Source: Paenibacillus forsythiae T98 (GTDB taxonomy: Bacteria; Bacillota; Bacilli; Paenibacillales; Paenibacillaceae). From it: a stretch of DNA of 54,724 nucleotides. Location: assembly GCF_000520735.1 (NCBI RefSeq), contig NZ_ASSC01000142.1, positions 1 through 54,724 on the forward strand. The letters are read 5' to 3'. Within the stretch, counting starts at the first letter, position 1; each line of letters opens with the position of its first letter. The translations under genes were made by a program, and so were the position numbers. The notes under the pieces are model-generated. The model saw only the letters and a list, made by a program, of their open reading frames with translations, did no database searches and had not been told where the DNA came from. Positions 17,764 to 25,464 of this stretch are shown here, piece by piece.

Positions 17764-19128
17764 CTATCCCATAAAAAGGGTCGGATCTCCGGCCGCATCC
17801 GTCAACCGGCCATCAGCCATGATCCCCATCTTGACCAGCCATTCCTCGAACGCCGGCGCCGGATGGAGGCCGAACGTCTCCCGCAGGGCGGCGAGATCGT
17901 GAAAGCTGAGCGACTGGTAATTGAGCATGCAATCGTCCGCCATCGCCACGCCGATGAGGAAATTGACGCCCGCCGACGTCAGCAGCACGCCAAGATTCTC
18001 CATATCGTTCTGCTCCGCCTGCATGTGGTTCGTATAGCATACATCCACGCCCATCGGCAATCCATGAAGCTTGCCCATAAAATGGTCCTCCAATCCGGCG
18101 CGAATAACCTGCTTGCTGTCATACAGGTATTCCGGTCCGATAAAGCCGACGACCGTGTTGACGAGGAAGGGCTTGTATTGCCGGGCCAGCCCGTAGCATC
18201 TTGATTCGAGCGTCACCTGATCGATCCCGAAATGAGCGTAGGAGGACAGCTCCGAGCCTTGCCCGGTTTCAAAATACCAGTGATTCGGTCCCAGCGAGGC
18301 GCGCTTCATGCGCATCAGCCCGTCCGCCTCGTCAAGCAGCCGGATATTTACGCCAAAGCCTTTATTGCCCTGCTCTGTTCCGGCGAGGCTCTGGAATAGC
18401 AGGTCCATGGGCGCCCCCTGCTCAATCGCTCTCATCTGGGTCGTTACATGCGCAAGGACACAATTCTGGGTCGGGATGCTCCACCGGTCCATTACTTCCT
18501 TGGTTGCCGACAAAATCGCCTTGACGCTCTCCGCTGAATCAATCACCGGGTTGATTCCGATGACCGCATCACCGATGCCGTAGCTGAGCGCTTCATACAA
18601 AGCCGCTACAATGCCCGGAATACTGTCCGATGGATGATTCGGCTGCGCCCTTGTGGCAAGCACGCCCCGCTGACCGATTTCGGTGTTGCACCGGGTCACC
18701 GTGCGGAGCTTGGAGGCCGCCGTAATCAAATCGAGATTGGACATCAATTTGGCGACTGCGGCAATCATTTCACTGGTCATGCCCGAGCTGATCCGCTCCA
18801 GCTCCCCCGGCCCGGCCTTATGGGACAAAATATACTCGCGAAGCTCGGCGACGCTCCAGTTCCGAATTCCGCTATACACCGCCTCGTCTACGTTCTCCTC
18901 AATCACCCTCGACACTTCATCCTCTTCAGGCGGCAGCAGCGGATCATTCCGGATTTCACCCAGCGTCAGGTCGGCCAGCACAAATTTCGCGGCGATCCGT
19001 TCACGGGCATCCGCCGCTCCGATTCCGGCCAGCTGGTCGCCCGACTTCTCCTCGTTCGCTTTGGCCAGGATTTCCTTGAGACTGTTGAATTGATAGGTCT
19101 GCCCAAGCATTGTCGTGCTCCTGAGCAA
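17764..19128 (-). CDS. eutB: Ethanolamine ammonia-lyase large subunit
   Basis: A 454-residue EutB, clearly homologous over its full length to enterobacterial EutB (NTVVGFIGPEYLY, AGLEDHFMGKL, CYTNHMQAEQNDMENL, IMADGRL). It forms the radical-generating (beta/alpha)8 barrel. The start is assigned to TTG at 19128: AAGGAGG lies eight bases upstream and the resulting N-terminus MLRSTTMLG aligns without gap to the usual MKLKTTLFG start; ATG 19110 is the alternative. No microcompartment shell or EutD/E/G genes are nearby. Confidence 0.93.
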   Translation of the reverse strand: MLRSTTMLGQTYQFNSLKEILAKANEEKSGDQLAGIGAADARERIAAKFVLADLTLGEIRNDPLLPPEEDEVSRVIEENVDEAVYSGIRNWSVAELREYILSHKAGPGELERISSGMTSEMIAAVAKLMSNLDLITAASKLRTVTRCNTEIGQRGVLATRAQPNHPSDSIPGIVAALYEALSYGIGDAVIGINPVIDSAESVKAILSATKEVMDRWSIPTQNCVLAHVTTQMRAIEQGAPMDLLFQSLAGTEQGNKGFGVNIRLLDEADGLMRMKRASLGPNHWYFETGQGSELSSYAHFGIDQVTLESRCYGLARQYKPFLVNTVVGFIGPEYLYDSKQVIRAGLEDHFMGKLHGLPMGVDVCYTNHMQAEQNDMENLGVLLTSAGVNFLIGVAMADDCMLNYQSLSFHDLAALRETFGLHPAPAFEEWLVKMGIMADGRLTDAAGDPTLFMG

Positions 19129-19154
19129 GCAAGTCACCTCCTTCTTCGCATCGG

Positions 19155-20600
19155 TTATGAAAATGCCAACGTCTTGATGACAACAGGAACAAGATAGCCG
19201 GGCAGCGGCTCCCCGATATCGATATAGTCGCCGCGCTCCACCCGAATCTGATCGATGCAGACGATGCTCAGACGCTTGCCGCAGCGGATCGACAAAGCCT
19301 GCCCCAGCGCCTTGGCCATGTCATGGTCGCAGACAACGACCATGATGCTCGCGCCGGAAAAATGAGCGGCATACGTGTCCAGCAGCGTCCGGGCAACCCT
19401 CTGCAGGGCGGCGTACGAATGGATGACTTCTCCGCCTAAAGCGATGGCGCAAGGAGCCTCGGCTCCCGGCAGAGCGTACCTTGCGGCCTCCAGCATAGCA
19501 TCATCCGCCGTCCGGCTCCAGTCCTCAACCGGCATCCCGGTGTATTCCAGATGGAGAACCGGGAGGTTGCGAAGCGGCAGCACGGACGGATCGATATGCA
19601 CCGTGGAGCCGCTGATTTCCACGCTCTGCATGCCCGCGCCAATGACGGTCGCCCGCACGGTTTGACTGGAGGTAACGATCCGGAACGGCCATTTGTCCGC
19701 TTGCCGCCGCAGGAAGCTGGCCAGAAGCGGCCCGATGTCGCCGTATCTGGCAATGGCGGCCATGGTATCCGGGACTTCCGGATTCGCCATGAGTGTGCTG
19801 ATTCCACCGGAGATCATAAGCTCGTCTATCTCCGGTAGCGGTCCGGCTGGCGGCGATCCGGCAATCAGATGGCAGAATGAAGGGTCGACGGCTTCCCCTG
19901 CCAAATAAGCCAGCATGTCGCCGCACATGGCAGAAGCAATCGCTTCGAGCTGCTCCGTTGTCGTCTTCCTGCCTGCTGTCAGCGAAAGTCCGCGTTCCGG
20001 CAGCCATCCCTGCACATGCGGGGAAACCGAAATGACGCAGCCCTGCTCATCCAGCCGGATCAACCGCCCGCCGACATGGAAGGTGACCGTGCCAATCGCT
20101 CTCCCTTCCCGAAAATAAGCGACATTCGCCGTACCGCCCCCGATATCGACATTCGCCACAACGCCCGGCGTTTCCCTGGAGCGTTGCTCCGCGCCGGAAC
20201 CTTTCCCGGCGAGCAGGCCCTCCAGATCCGCTCCTGCGGCAGCTACGACGAAATCCCCGGAACGCTCCGCCAGGTAATGCACCACCCTCCGGGCATTCGT
20301 CTTGGTGGCCGTTTCTCCGGTGATGATAACGGCCCCAGACTTGACCTCGGATAAGCTCAGACCGATGAGGTCATATTCCTGCCTCAATATCCGGGCGACC
20401 TCATCCATGTCGATTTCGTCCCTGGACAGCAGCGGCGTAGAGTAAATCGGACTGGCATAACGCAGCTCCCGCTCTGTAATTTCATAACGGGGCAAATGGA
20501 AGGCCCCCGATACCCGCCCCAGCCGAAGCCTGCTGACAATCAGCTTCGTCGTGCTGGTTCCGATGTCGATGCCGACACTTGTAAACGACAGCTCATCCAT
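19155..20600 (-). CDS. eutA: Ethanolamine ammonia-lyase reactivating factor
   Basis: A 481-residue EutA of the actin-like ATPase fold: GIDIGTSTTKL phosphate loop at the N-terminus, NVDIGGGTANVAYF second phosphate loop, and IALGGE near the C-terminus. EutA uses ATP to remove damaged cobalamin from the lyase. ATG at 20600 has GGAAGGG upstream; the longer frame to 20633 runs into operator O2. First gene of the eutA-eutB-eutC-amidase unit. Confidence 0.9.
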   Translation of the reverse strand: MDELSFTSVGIDIGTSTTKLIVSRLRLGRVSGAFHLPRYEITERELRYASPIYSTPLLSRDEIDMDEVARILRQEYDLIGLSLSEVKSGAVIITGETATKTNARRVVHYLAERSGDFVVAAAGADLEGLLAGKGSGAEQRSRETPGVVANVDIGGGTANVAYFREGRAIGTVTFHVGGRLIRLDEQGCVISVSPHVQGWLPERGLSLTAGRKTTTEQLEAIASAMCGDMLAYLAGEAVDPSFCHLIAGSPPAGPLPEIDELMISGGISTLMANPEVPDTMAAIARYGDIGPLLASFLRRQADKWPFRIVTSSQTVRATVIGAGMQSVEISGSTVHIDPSVLPLRNLPVLHLEYTGMPVEDWSRTADDAMLEAARYALPGAEAPCAIALGGEVIHSYAALQRVARTLLDTYAAHFSGASIMVVVCDHDMAKALGQALSIRCGKRLSIVCIDQIRVERGDYIDIGEPLPGYLVPVVIKTLAFS

Positions 20601-20621
20601 CCATTGCCCTTCCCCCTTGAT

Positions 20622-20645
20622 CTTGAATACCAACCTGTATACAAG
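20622..20645 (-). promoter_or_regulatory. Operator O2 in the eutA promoter
   Basis: A 24-base site sharing CTTGnATACCAA and TGTATACA with operator O1 (20 of 24 identical). It lies between the eutA -10 box and the start codon, a position suited to a repressor roadblock. Its presence ties eutABC-amidase to the gntR unit as one regulon. Confidence 0.75.
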
Positions 20646-20657
20646 TTCTATGCCGTT

Positions 20658-20686
20658 ATTATAAAGCAGAGATCGGCATTATTCAA
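20658..20686 (-). promoter_or_regulatory. Sigma-A promoter of eutA unit
   Basis: Minus strand TTGAAT (20686-20681), exactly 17 bases, TATAAT (20663-20658). Start expected near 20651, just upstream of O2. Confidence 0.75.
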
Positions 20687-20748
20687 TCAAATTTTAATTA
20701 ATTTTCAGAAATATTTTAGCGGTACATAATAAGGTTTATGTAAAATCT

Positions 20749-21272
20749 ATGCACAAAATCGGGCAAGTGTTCAGCCGTCCCGTGCTCACCTATCAACAAA
20801 GGGAAATGAACGTAATTTCAGCGTTGATCTCATTGGGCGATTCTGCAAATCACTCAAATGGCATATGAGCTTCGGCTTGAAAGTCGGGATCGCCCCGCAG
20901 GAATTTATCGAAATTGCTACTCACTGCATTCCATTTTGCGGCTTTCCCCGCGCATTAAATGCCGTTCAGGTTGCGAAGCAGCTTTTTGCCGAACAGAATA
21001 TCGATGTAACCATCGAGGACGAGCTGCTAAATCATGTAGACGAACGGCGGGAACGAGGATTAGCCAAGCTTCAGGAAATCGACGGCGCACATGGCGAAGC
21101 CGTTGCTGATTCACTCGCCGGTATCGCTCCCTTGTTAGCTGAACAAATCATCGAATTTCCATTCGGTGAAATCTACAGTCGCTCGGCTCTGAGCCCTGGG
21201 CAACGCCAGCTTGTCACATTGGGAGCCTTGACCGCTCAAGGCCGGTGCGAGCCGCAGCTGCACGTTCAATAG
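20749..21272 (+). pseudogene. Carboxymuconolactone decarboxylase/AhpD-like protein, decayed
   Basis: Pieces of a two-domain CMD-family protein. Frame 1 from ATG 20749 reads VFSRPVLTYQQREMNVISAL to about 20852; one missing base there shifts into the frame of 20865-21272 (LKWHMSFGLKVG, CGFPRALNAVQVAKQLFAE, then a second domain with FGEIYSRSALSPGQRQLVTLGALTAQG). The second domain stops after EPQLHVQ, about half its usual length, and the first lacks its N-terminus. A frameshift plus truncation at both ends means it is non-functional; no good ribosome binding site remains. Originally probably a peroxidase-like or lactone-decarboxylating enzyme. Confidence 0.75.
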
Positions 21273-21382
21273 TTTCATGCGGCCCCCTACCGTTATTCCT
21301 GAAATGAGCATCCCTATAAATAATAAAGAAAAGTATGGTAATCTTAAATATGAATACTTTTGTTCCCTGGGGGGCTATAACA

Positions 21383-22036
21383 ATGAAACCATTTGCTTTT
21401 CTCTCCGACTTTGACGGCACGCTATCCGAACGGGATTTTTACCACTTGATGATTGACCGTTTCTTCCCGGAATGGGGACATCAATTCTATCAGGACTGGA
21501 AGAAATCCAAGAAGATTGATGTGGAGTTTCTGAACATTATTTTTGGCAAGCTTAATCTTACGGAGGAGCAGTTGATGGACGAGATCCGCAAGATTCCGCT
21601 CACTCCGGGGGCGATTGATTTTGTCCGGGAGGTTCAGGCGCGCGGGGGAGATTTCTATATCGTAAGCGCGGGTACGTCATGGTATATCGAGCGGCTCATG
21701 CAGGCGCTTGAAATCCCGAATGTAACGGTCATTTCCATGCCGGCCGTACACGAGAACGGCGCGCTGCGGATTGTTCCCGACACCGCCAACCCTTTTTTCT
21801 CGGAGATGTTCGGACTGGATAAACGCAAGGTGCTGGAGGACATCCGGGGGCGCTATCGTACCGTTCTGTTTGCCGGGGACAGCGAGCCGGATCTTGAAGC
21901 GGCCAAAGCCGCCGACATCGCCTTTGCCCGGGGGGAGCTGCGCGATCTGCTAACGCGGGACGGAGTCAGCTATGTTCCGGTTGACAACTATCATGCCATT
22001 TCGGGCTATTTGAATGAACAAGGGTGGCCGAAATGA
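21383..22036 (+). CDS. HAD-superfamily phosphatase (MtnX/SerB-like, HAD-IB)
   Basis: A 217-residue HAD phosphatase: motif I DFDGTLSE with nucleophile Asp9, motif II SAG (IVSAGTS), motif III/IV GDSEPDLEAAKAADIAF. Overall resembles MtnX and phosphoserine phosphatase-like proteins. I chose ATG 21383 (MKPFAFLSDFDGT) because the motif normally lies near the N-terminus; ATGs at 21335 and 21350 have poor sites. It overlaps the next gene by an ATGA junction. The pairing with a glycerol-1-phosphate dehydrogenase suggests a polyol-phosphate substrate. Confidence 0.82.
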   Translation: MKPFAFLSDFDGTLSERDFYHLMIDRFFPEWGHQFYQDWKKSKKIDVEFLNIIFGKLNLTEEQLMDEIRKIPLTPGAIDFVREVQARGGDFYIVSAGTSWYIERLMQALEIPNVTVISMPAVHENGALRIVPDTANPFFSEMFGLDKRKVLEDIRGRYRTVLFAGDSEPDLEAAKAADIAFARGELRDLLTRDGVSYVPVDNYHAISGYLNEQGWPK

Positions 22037-23097
22037 AGCGCCAGGCCCACGAAGTAGCCATCCCTGCGCTCCTGGAGGTCGGGGACCAGGTTCTGTCCAA
22101 TTTCGGGATGCTGCTGTGCAAGGCCGGGTTCTCGCGTATTGTGCTCTGCTTTGGGGAAGGCATCCGCCCTCTTTGCGAGCCGCAAATTGTTCAATCGCTG
22201 ACAGAGCAAGCTCAGCTTGAGGTTCTGGACAACCGGGATGTTCTGGATAACAGCCTGGAGGCGATTGCGGGCACCGCCTTTTCCCTTCCGGCCCGTACCG
22301 AAGTCATTGTCGGCATCGGGGGTGGAAAGGGGCTGGATATTGCAAAATATATCGCGTTCCTGAACGGCCTGCCCTTTATCAGCGTTCCGACGTCGGTCGC
22401 CCATGACGGCTTCGCAAGCTCCGGCTGCTCCCTCTATGTTCAGGGCCGCCGCACGTCGGTTCCCGCCCGGATGCCCTACGGCATTCTGGTCGATCTTGGA
22501 CTTGTCCGCAATTCACCGGTTCAGTTCCTGTACAGCGGACTCGGCGATATCCTCTCGAAGATCCCGGCGGTATTCGACTGGCGGTTCGAGGAATCCCTTG
22601 GCGCTACCCGCGTGAACGACTTTGCGGTGATGATGGCCAAGAAATCGGTGAACAGCATTGTGCGCATGCCCTACACCGATATTCGCGAGTTCTTTTTTAT
22701 TAAAGAGATTGTCGATTCCCTTACGCTTTCCGGGATTGCCATGGAGATTGCCGGAAGCAGCGCGCCCGCAAGCGGCAGCGAGCACCTGATCTCCCATGCG
22801 CTGGACCAGCTTGTGGAGCGGCCGCAGCTTCACGGGATTCAGGTGGGGGTAGCCTCATACCTGATGTGTCTCGTGCAGGAGCATCGGGTGGAGCGGGTCC
22901 GCAAGTTCCTTGATGAAACCGGATTCTTCGATTTCGTCGCCGCGCTCGGGATGAAGCGGGACGATTTCGAACAGGCGGTGACGCTGGCCCCGTCCATCAA
23001 GCCGTCCCGCCGGACATATCTGCATCTGCCGGAGATGCGCGAGAAGGCGCTGCACCTGCTTCGCAGTGACGAAACGCTGCAGCGGATTTTGGCTTAG
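22033..23097 (+). CDS. sn-glycerol-1-phosphate dehydrogenase-like (AraM/EgsA family)
   Basis: A 354-residue iron-containing-alcohol-dehydrogenase-fold protein of the G1PDH branch. NAD-binding motif GIGGGKGLDIAKY, substrate loop SVPTSVAHDGFASSG, and metal-binding His in SGSEHLISHALD and after ERPQLHG are present. Relatives reduce dihydroxyacetone phosphate to glycerol 1-phosphate; in Bacillus AraM the product feeds heptaprenylglyceryl phosphate ethers. ATG at 22033 overlaps the phosphatase stop; AAGGGTGG lies six bases upstream. A GTG at 22024 is possible. Ends in a terminator. Confidence 0.83.
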   Translation: MKRQAHEVAIPALLEVGDQVLSNFGMLLCKAGFSRIVLCFGEGIRPLCEPQIVQSLTEQAQLEVLDNRDVLDNSLEAIAGTAFSLPARTEVIVGIGGGKGLDIAKYIAFLNGLPFISVPTSVAHDGFASSGCSLYVQGRRTSVPARMPYGILVDLGLVRNSPVQFLYSGLGDILSKIPAVFDWRFEESLGATRVNDFAVMMAKKSVNSIVRMPYTDIREFFFIKEIVDSLTLSGIAMEIAGSSAPASGSEHLISHALDQLVERPQLHGIQVGVASYLMCLVQEHRVERVRKFLDETGFFDFVAALGMKRDDFEQAVTLAPSIKPSRRTYLHLPEMREKALHLLRSDETLQRILA

Positions 23098-23109
23098 TTG
23101 AAGAAAGAA

Positions 23110-23136
23110 CGGAACCTTTGCGGGTTTCGTTTTTTT
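23110..23136 (+). terminator. Rho-independent terminator after G1PDH-like gene
   Basis: CGGAACC pairs with GGTTTCG (one G-T pair), loop of six, followed by a run of seven T. Confidence 0.75.
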
Positions 23137-23158
23137 GCGTGCTTGAAATCTTTTACTT

Positions 23159-23338
23159 TCATCTTGAGACGAAGACAAGAAAAATGAAACCAAGGACAAG
23201 CGCTCCAAACAAGACTGCTCCCCATGCAGTGTTTTCGAATGTCTCCTCTCCTTTTTTGATTTTAATCAAAATACTCACCGTATTGGCATAAAGAATACCA
23301 GCAACCAGCGGTAACCCAACCAACAAAGCTAGCATCAT
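23159..23338 (-). CDS. Small two-helix membrane protein (59 aa)
   Basis: Reads MMLALLVGLPLVAGILY, a short basic loop IKIKKGEE and a second hydrophobic segment from GAVLFG to LVFVSR. GGGGGAGAT lies just before ATG 23338 (a second ATG is next to it). Two membrane segments joined by a Lys/Glu loop. No family recognised; the good ribosome binding site and clean frame support a real gene. Confidence 0.6.
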   Translation of the reverse strand: MMLALLVGLPLVAGILYANTVSILIKIKKGEETFENTAWGAVLFGALVLGFIFLVFVSR

Positions 23339-23360
23339 TATATCTCCCCCTATTAGTTAC

Positions 23361-23477
23361 TCATAAAGCCGACTCGACCGCATCTTCATAACTTTTGACT
23401 CTCTTTACTGTAAAATACTTCATGAACTCCTTCGTCCACATGTCCATCTCCTCTTCGATCTCGTTAACTTCATTCAT
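23361..23477 (-). CDS. Hypothetical 38-aa acidic peptide, or 3-prime part of a split gene
   Basis: Reads MNEVNEIEEEMDMWTKEF and continues to a stop at 23361. Its ATG overlaps the end of the 57-aa frame upstream by eight bases, so it is either translationally coupled or the frameshifted tail of that protein. No family recognised. Confidence 0.35.
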   Translation of the reverse strand: MNEVNEIEEEMDMWTKEFMKYFTVKRVKSYEDAVESAL

Positions 23478-23643
23478 GATGAATACAACTCTCAAGCAGT
23501 TCCAAAGCAAACCATGTCGGGGTTCTATAGTCGTCATAGCAGCAGAACTTTTTCCATGCAAGAAACACTATATTGTCTCCCGGTATATATTTCACATGAC
23601 TAAATTCCGAATCAAACTCATTTTTCTCTGCATGCATATTCAT
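23470..23643 (-). CDS. Hypothetical 57-aa protein
   Basis: Begins MNMHAEKNEFDSEFSHVKY; ATG at 23643 has GGGGGAATC just upstream, better than the in-frame start at 23724 that falls in the FNR-box region. The protein contains aromatic residues and two adjacent Cys (KKFCCYDDY). No family recognised. Together with the overlapping 38-aa frame it could be one ~95-residue protein broken by a frameshift. Confidence 0.45.
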   Translation of the reverse strand: MNMHAEKNEFDSEFSHVKYIPGDNIVFLAWKKFCCYDDYRTPTWFALELLESCIHHE

Positions 23644-23705
23644 AGATTCCCCCTGCTGAATTGGATTAATTCCCACGGTGACATTATGAAGAAAATACAA
23701 CAAAA

Positions 23706-23729
23706 TAATTGTGAAATACTTCACAATTA
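23706..23729 (+). promoter_or_regulatory. FNR/Crp-type operator upstream of fumarate-reductase-like gene
   Basis: A perfect 10-base inverted repeat TAATTGTGAA-atac-TTCACAATTA containing TGTGA-N6-TCACA, the Bacillus FNR consensus. Its centre (23717.5) is about 39 bases before the start predicted from the -10 TATACT at 23744-23749, close to the classical -41.5 of FNR-activated promoters. It predicts induction without oxygen. Confidence 0.75.
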
Positions 23730-23844
23730 AATAATTTTAATGGTATACTTAATATGATGAATTAAAGAGTACGCTGCTCTCTCTTTTGGGCTTGGTTCTT
23801 TCATTCATCTTAATTGCAAGAGATTTAAAATTGGGGGGTACACT

Positions 23845-25377
23845 ATGAACAAGAAAGTATTATCGGCTCTTATTCTCGTTCTCTCGGTCCTGCTCGTTAT
23901 TGCGGGATGCGGCAGCGGGAATGCGGGCAACAACACGGAGAACAAAGAAACTGCGGGACCAACCGCCAAGGCAACAGCTGAAGCCACATCGGGAGCGTCT
24001 CAAACCGAATATACGCCATTCGATCAACTGAAGGATAAATATGATATCATCATTGTCGGCGCGGGCGGCGCCGGGATGTCTGCCGCGCTTGAGGCCAAAG
24101 CAAGTGGCATGAATCCGGTTATTTTTGAAAAAATGCCGGTTGCCGGCGGGAATACAACCAAATCTTCTTCCGGAATGAATGCTTCTGAAACGAAGTTCCA
24201 GAAGGAGCAAGGCATTCAAGACAGCAATGATCTATTTTATGAAGAGACATTAAAGGGCGGTCATGACACCAACGACAAAGAGATGCTTCGTTTCTTCGTT
24301 GACAATTCGGCAAGTGCTATTGATTGGCTGGATTCCATCGGCATTAAACTGAACAATATCACGATTACCGGCGGCATGAACGAAAAGCGCACACACCGTC
24401 CTGAGGACGGCTCCGCGATCGGGCAATACCTGGTCAAAGGTCTGCTGCAAAATGTAAGAGAACAGGGGATTCCGCTGTTTGTTAACGCCGATGTGAAGGA
24501 GCTTACGCAAACAGACGGTAAGGTTAACGGCGTCAAAGTCGTCTTCAACCAGGTAGATGAAAAGACGATTGCCTCTAATGCTGTCGTTGTGACAACCGGC
24601 GGTTTCGGGGCCAACAAGGAGCTGATCGCCTCGGTCAGACCGGATTTAAAAGGATACGTGACAACAAACCAGATCGGCAGCACGGGTGATGGCATTAAGA
24701 TGATTGAGCAGGTTGGCGGCACAACTGTCGATATGGATCAAATTCAAGTTCACCCGACCGTACAGCAAGAAAAATCATATCTCATCGGGGAAGCGGTTCG
24801 CGGCGAAGGGGCCATTCTCGTGGCGCAAGACGGCAAGCGATTCACCAACGAGCTGGGCACCCGCGACAATGTCACCGCTGCAATCAATGCTCTTGCCGAC
24901 AAATCCGCATATCTGGTGTTTGATTCCGGCGTGAAATCCCGCGCCAAAGCGATTCAGCAATATGAAAAAATGGGCTTTGTGAAAACAGCCGATACCATCG
25001 AAGCGCTGGCTAAGGAAATCAATGTTCCGGCGGATCAGCTTAAAGCGACACTGGATACCTGGAACAGCAGCGTGAAGAATAAAAAGGATGCCGAGTTCGG
25101 CAGAACGACAGGAATGGACAACGACCTGTCCGCAGCGCCATACTACGCCATCAAGATCGGCCCGGGGATTCACTACACCATGGGCGGCGTGAAGATCAAC
25201 ACGAACACCGAAGTATTGAATAAAGAAGGCAAAGCGATTCCGGGTCTTTTTGCAGCAGGCGAAGTGACCGGCGGCTTGCACGGGCAGAACCGGATCGGCG
25301 GCAACTCCGTAGCCGAAATCATTATTTTCGGTCGTCAAGCGGGTATCAAATCCGCCGAATTCGTAAAGGCACAATAA
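23845..25377 (+). CDS. Secreted fumarate-reductase-like flavoprotein (lipoprotein)
   Basis: A 510-residue lipoprotein: signal with lipobox VIAGC (Cys22), an Ala/Thr/Glu-rich linker to ~58, then an FAD_binding_2 domain with GAGGAG at 72-77. Active-site elements of soluble fumarate reductases (Fcc3/UrdA group) are present: QVHPT, KRFTNELGTRDN, HYTMGGV and GQNRIGGNS. It should reduce fumarate, urocanate or a related enoate outside the membrane, taking electrons from the quinone pool or a flavin carrier. No FMN_bind domain or heme motifs are seen. Start ATG 23845 with TTGGGGGG. Under a clear FNR box; monocistronic, followed by a strong hairpin. Confidence 0.88.
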   Translation: MNKKVLSALILVLSVLLVIAGCGSGNAGNNTENKETAGPTAKATAEATSGASQTEYTPFDQLKDKYDIIIVGAGGAGMSAALEAKASGMNPVIFEKMPVAGGNTTKSSSGMNASETKFQKEQGIQDSNDLFYEETLKGGHDTNDKEMLRFFVDNSASAIDWLDSIGIKLNNITITGGMNEKRTHRPEDGSAIGQYLVKGLLQNVREQGIPLFVNADVKELTQTDGKVNGVKVVFNQVDEKTIASNAVVVTTGGFGANKELIASVRPDLKGYVTTNQIGSTGDGIKMIEQVGGTTVDMDQIQVHPTVQQEKSYLIGEAVRGEGAILVAQDGKRFTNELGTRDNVTAAINALADKSAYLVFDSGVKSRAKAIQQYEKMGFVKTADTIEALAKEINVPADQLKATLDTWNSSVKNKKDAEFGRTTGMDNDLSAAPYYAIKIGPGIHYTMGGVKINTNTEVLNKEGKAIPGLFAAGEVTGGLHGQNRIGGNSVAEIIIFGRQAGIKSAEFVKAQ

Positions 25378-25401
25378 ATATCAGCTTTCTCTTTTCACGC
25401 A

Positions 25402-25449
25402 GCAAGGGGCGTCCCGCAAGCCATATTTATGGCCAGGGACGCCCCTTGC
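25402..25449. terminator. Strong bidirectional hairpin between flavoprotein and cysS
   Basis: Perfect 14-base arms GCAAGGGGCGTCCC (25402-25415) and GGGACGCCCCTTGC (25436-25449) with an inner GCC/GGC pair. No long T-run on either side, so it may act as a transcript-end stabiliser or weak terminator for both convergent genes. Confidence 0.6.
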
Positions 25450-25464
25450 GTATGTAAAATAAGC

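Noticed and set aside
25402-25449. Mobile repeat (REP/BIME-like) between flavoprotein and cysS
   Set aside because: Only one copy seen in the window and its position between convergent gene ends fits a transcript-end hairpin.
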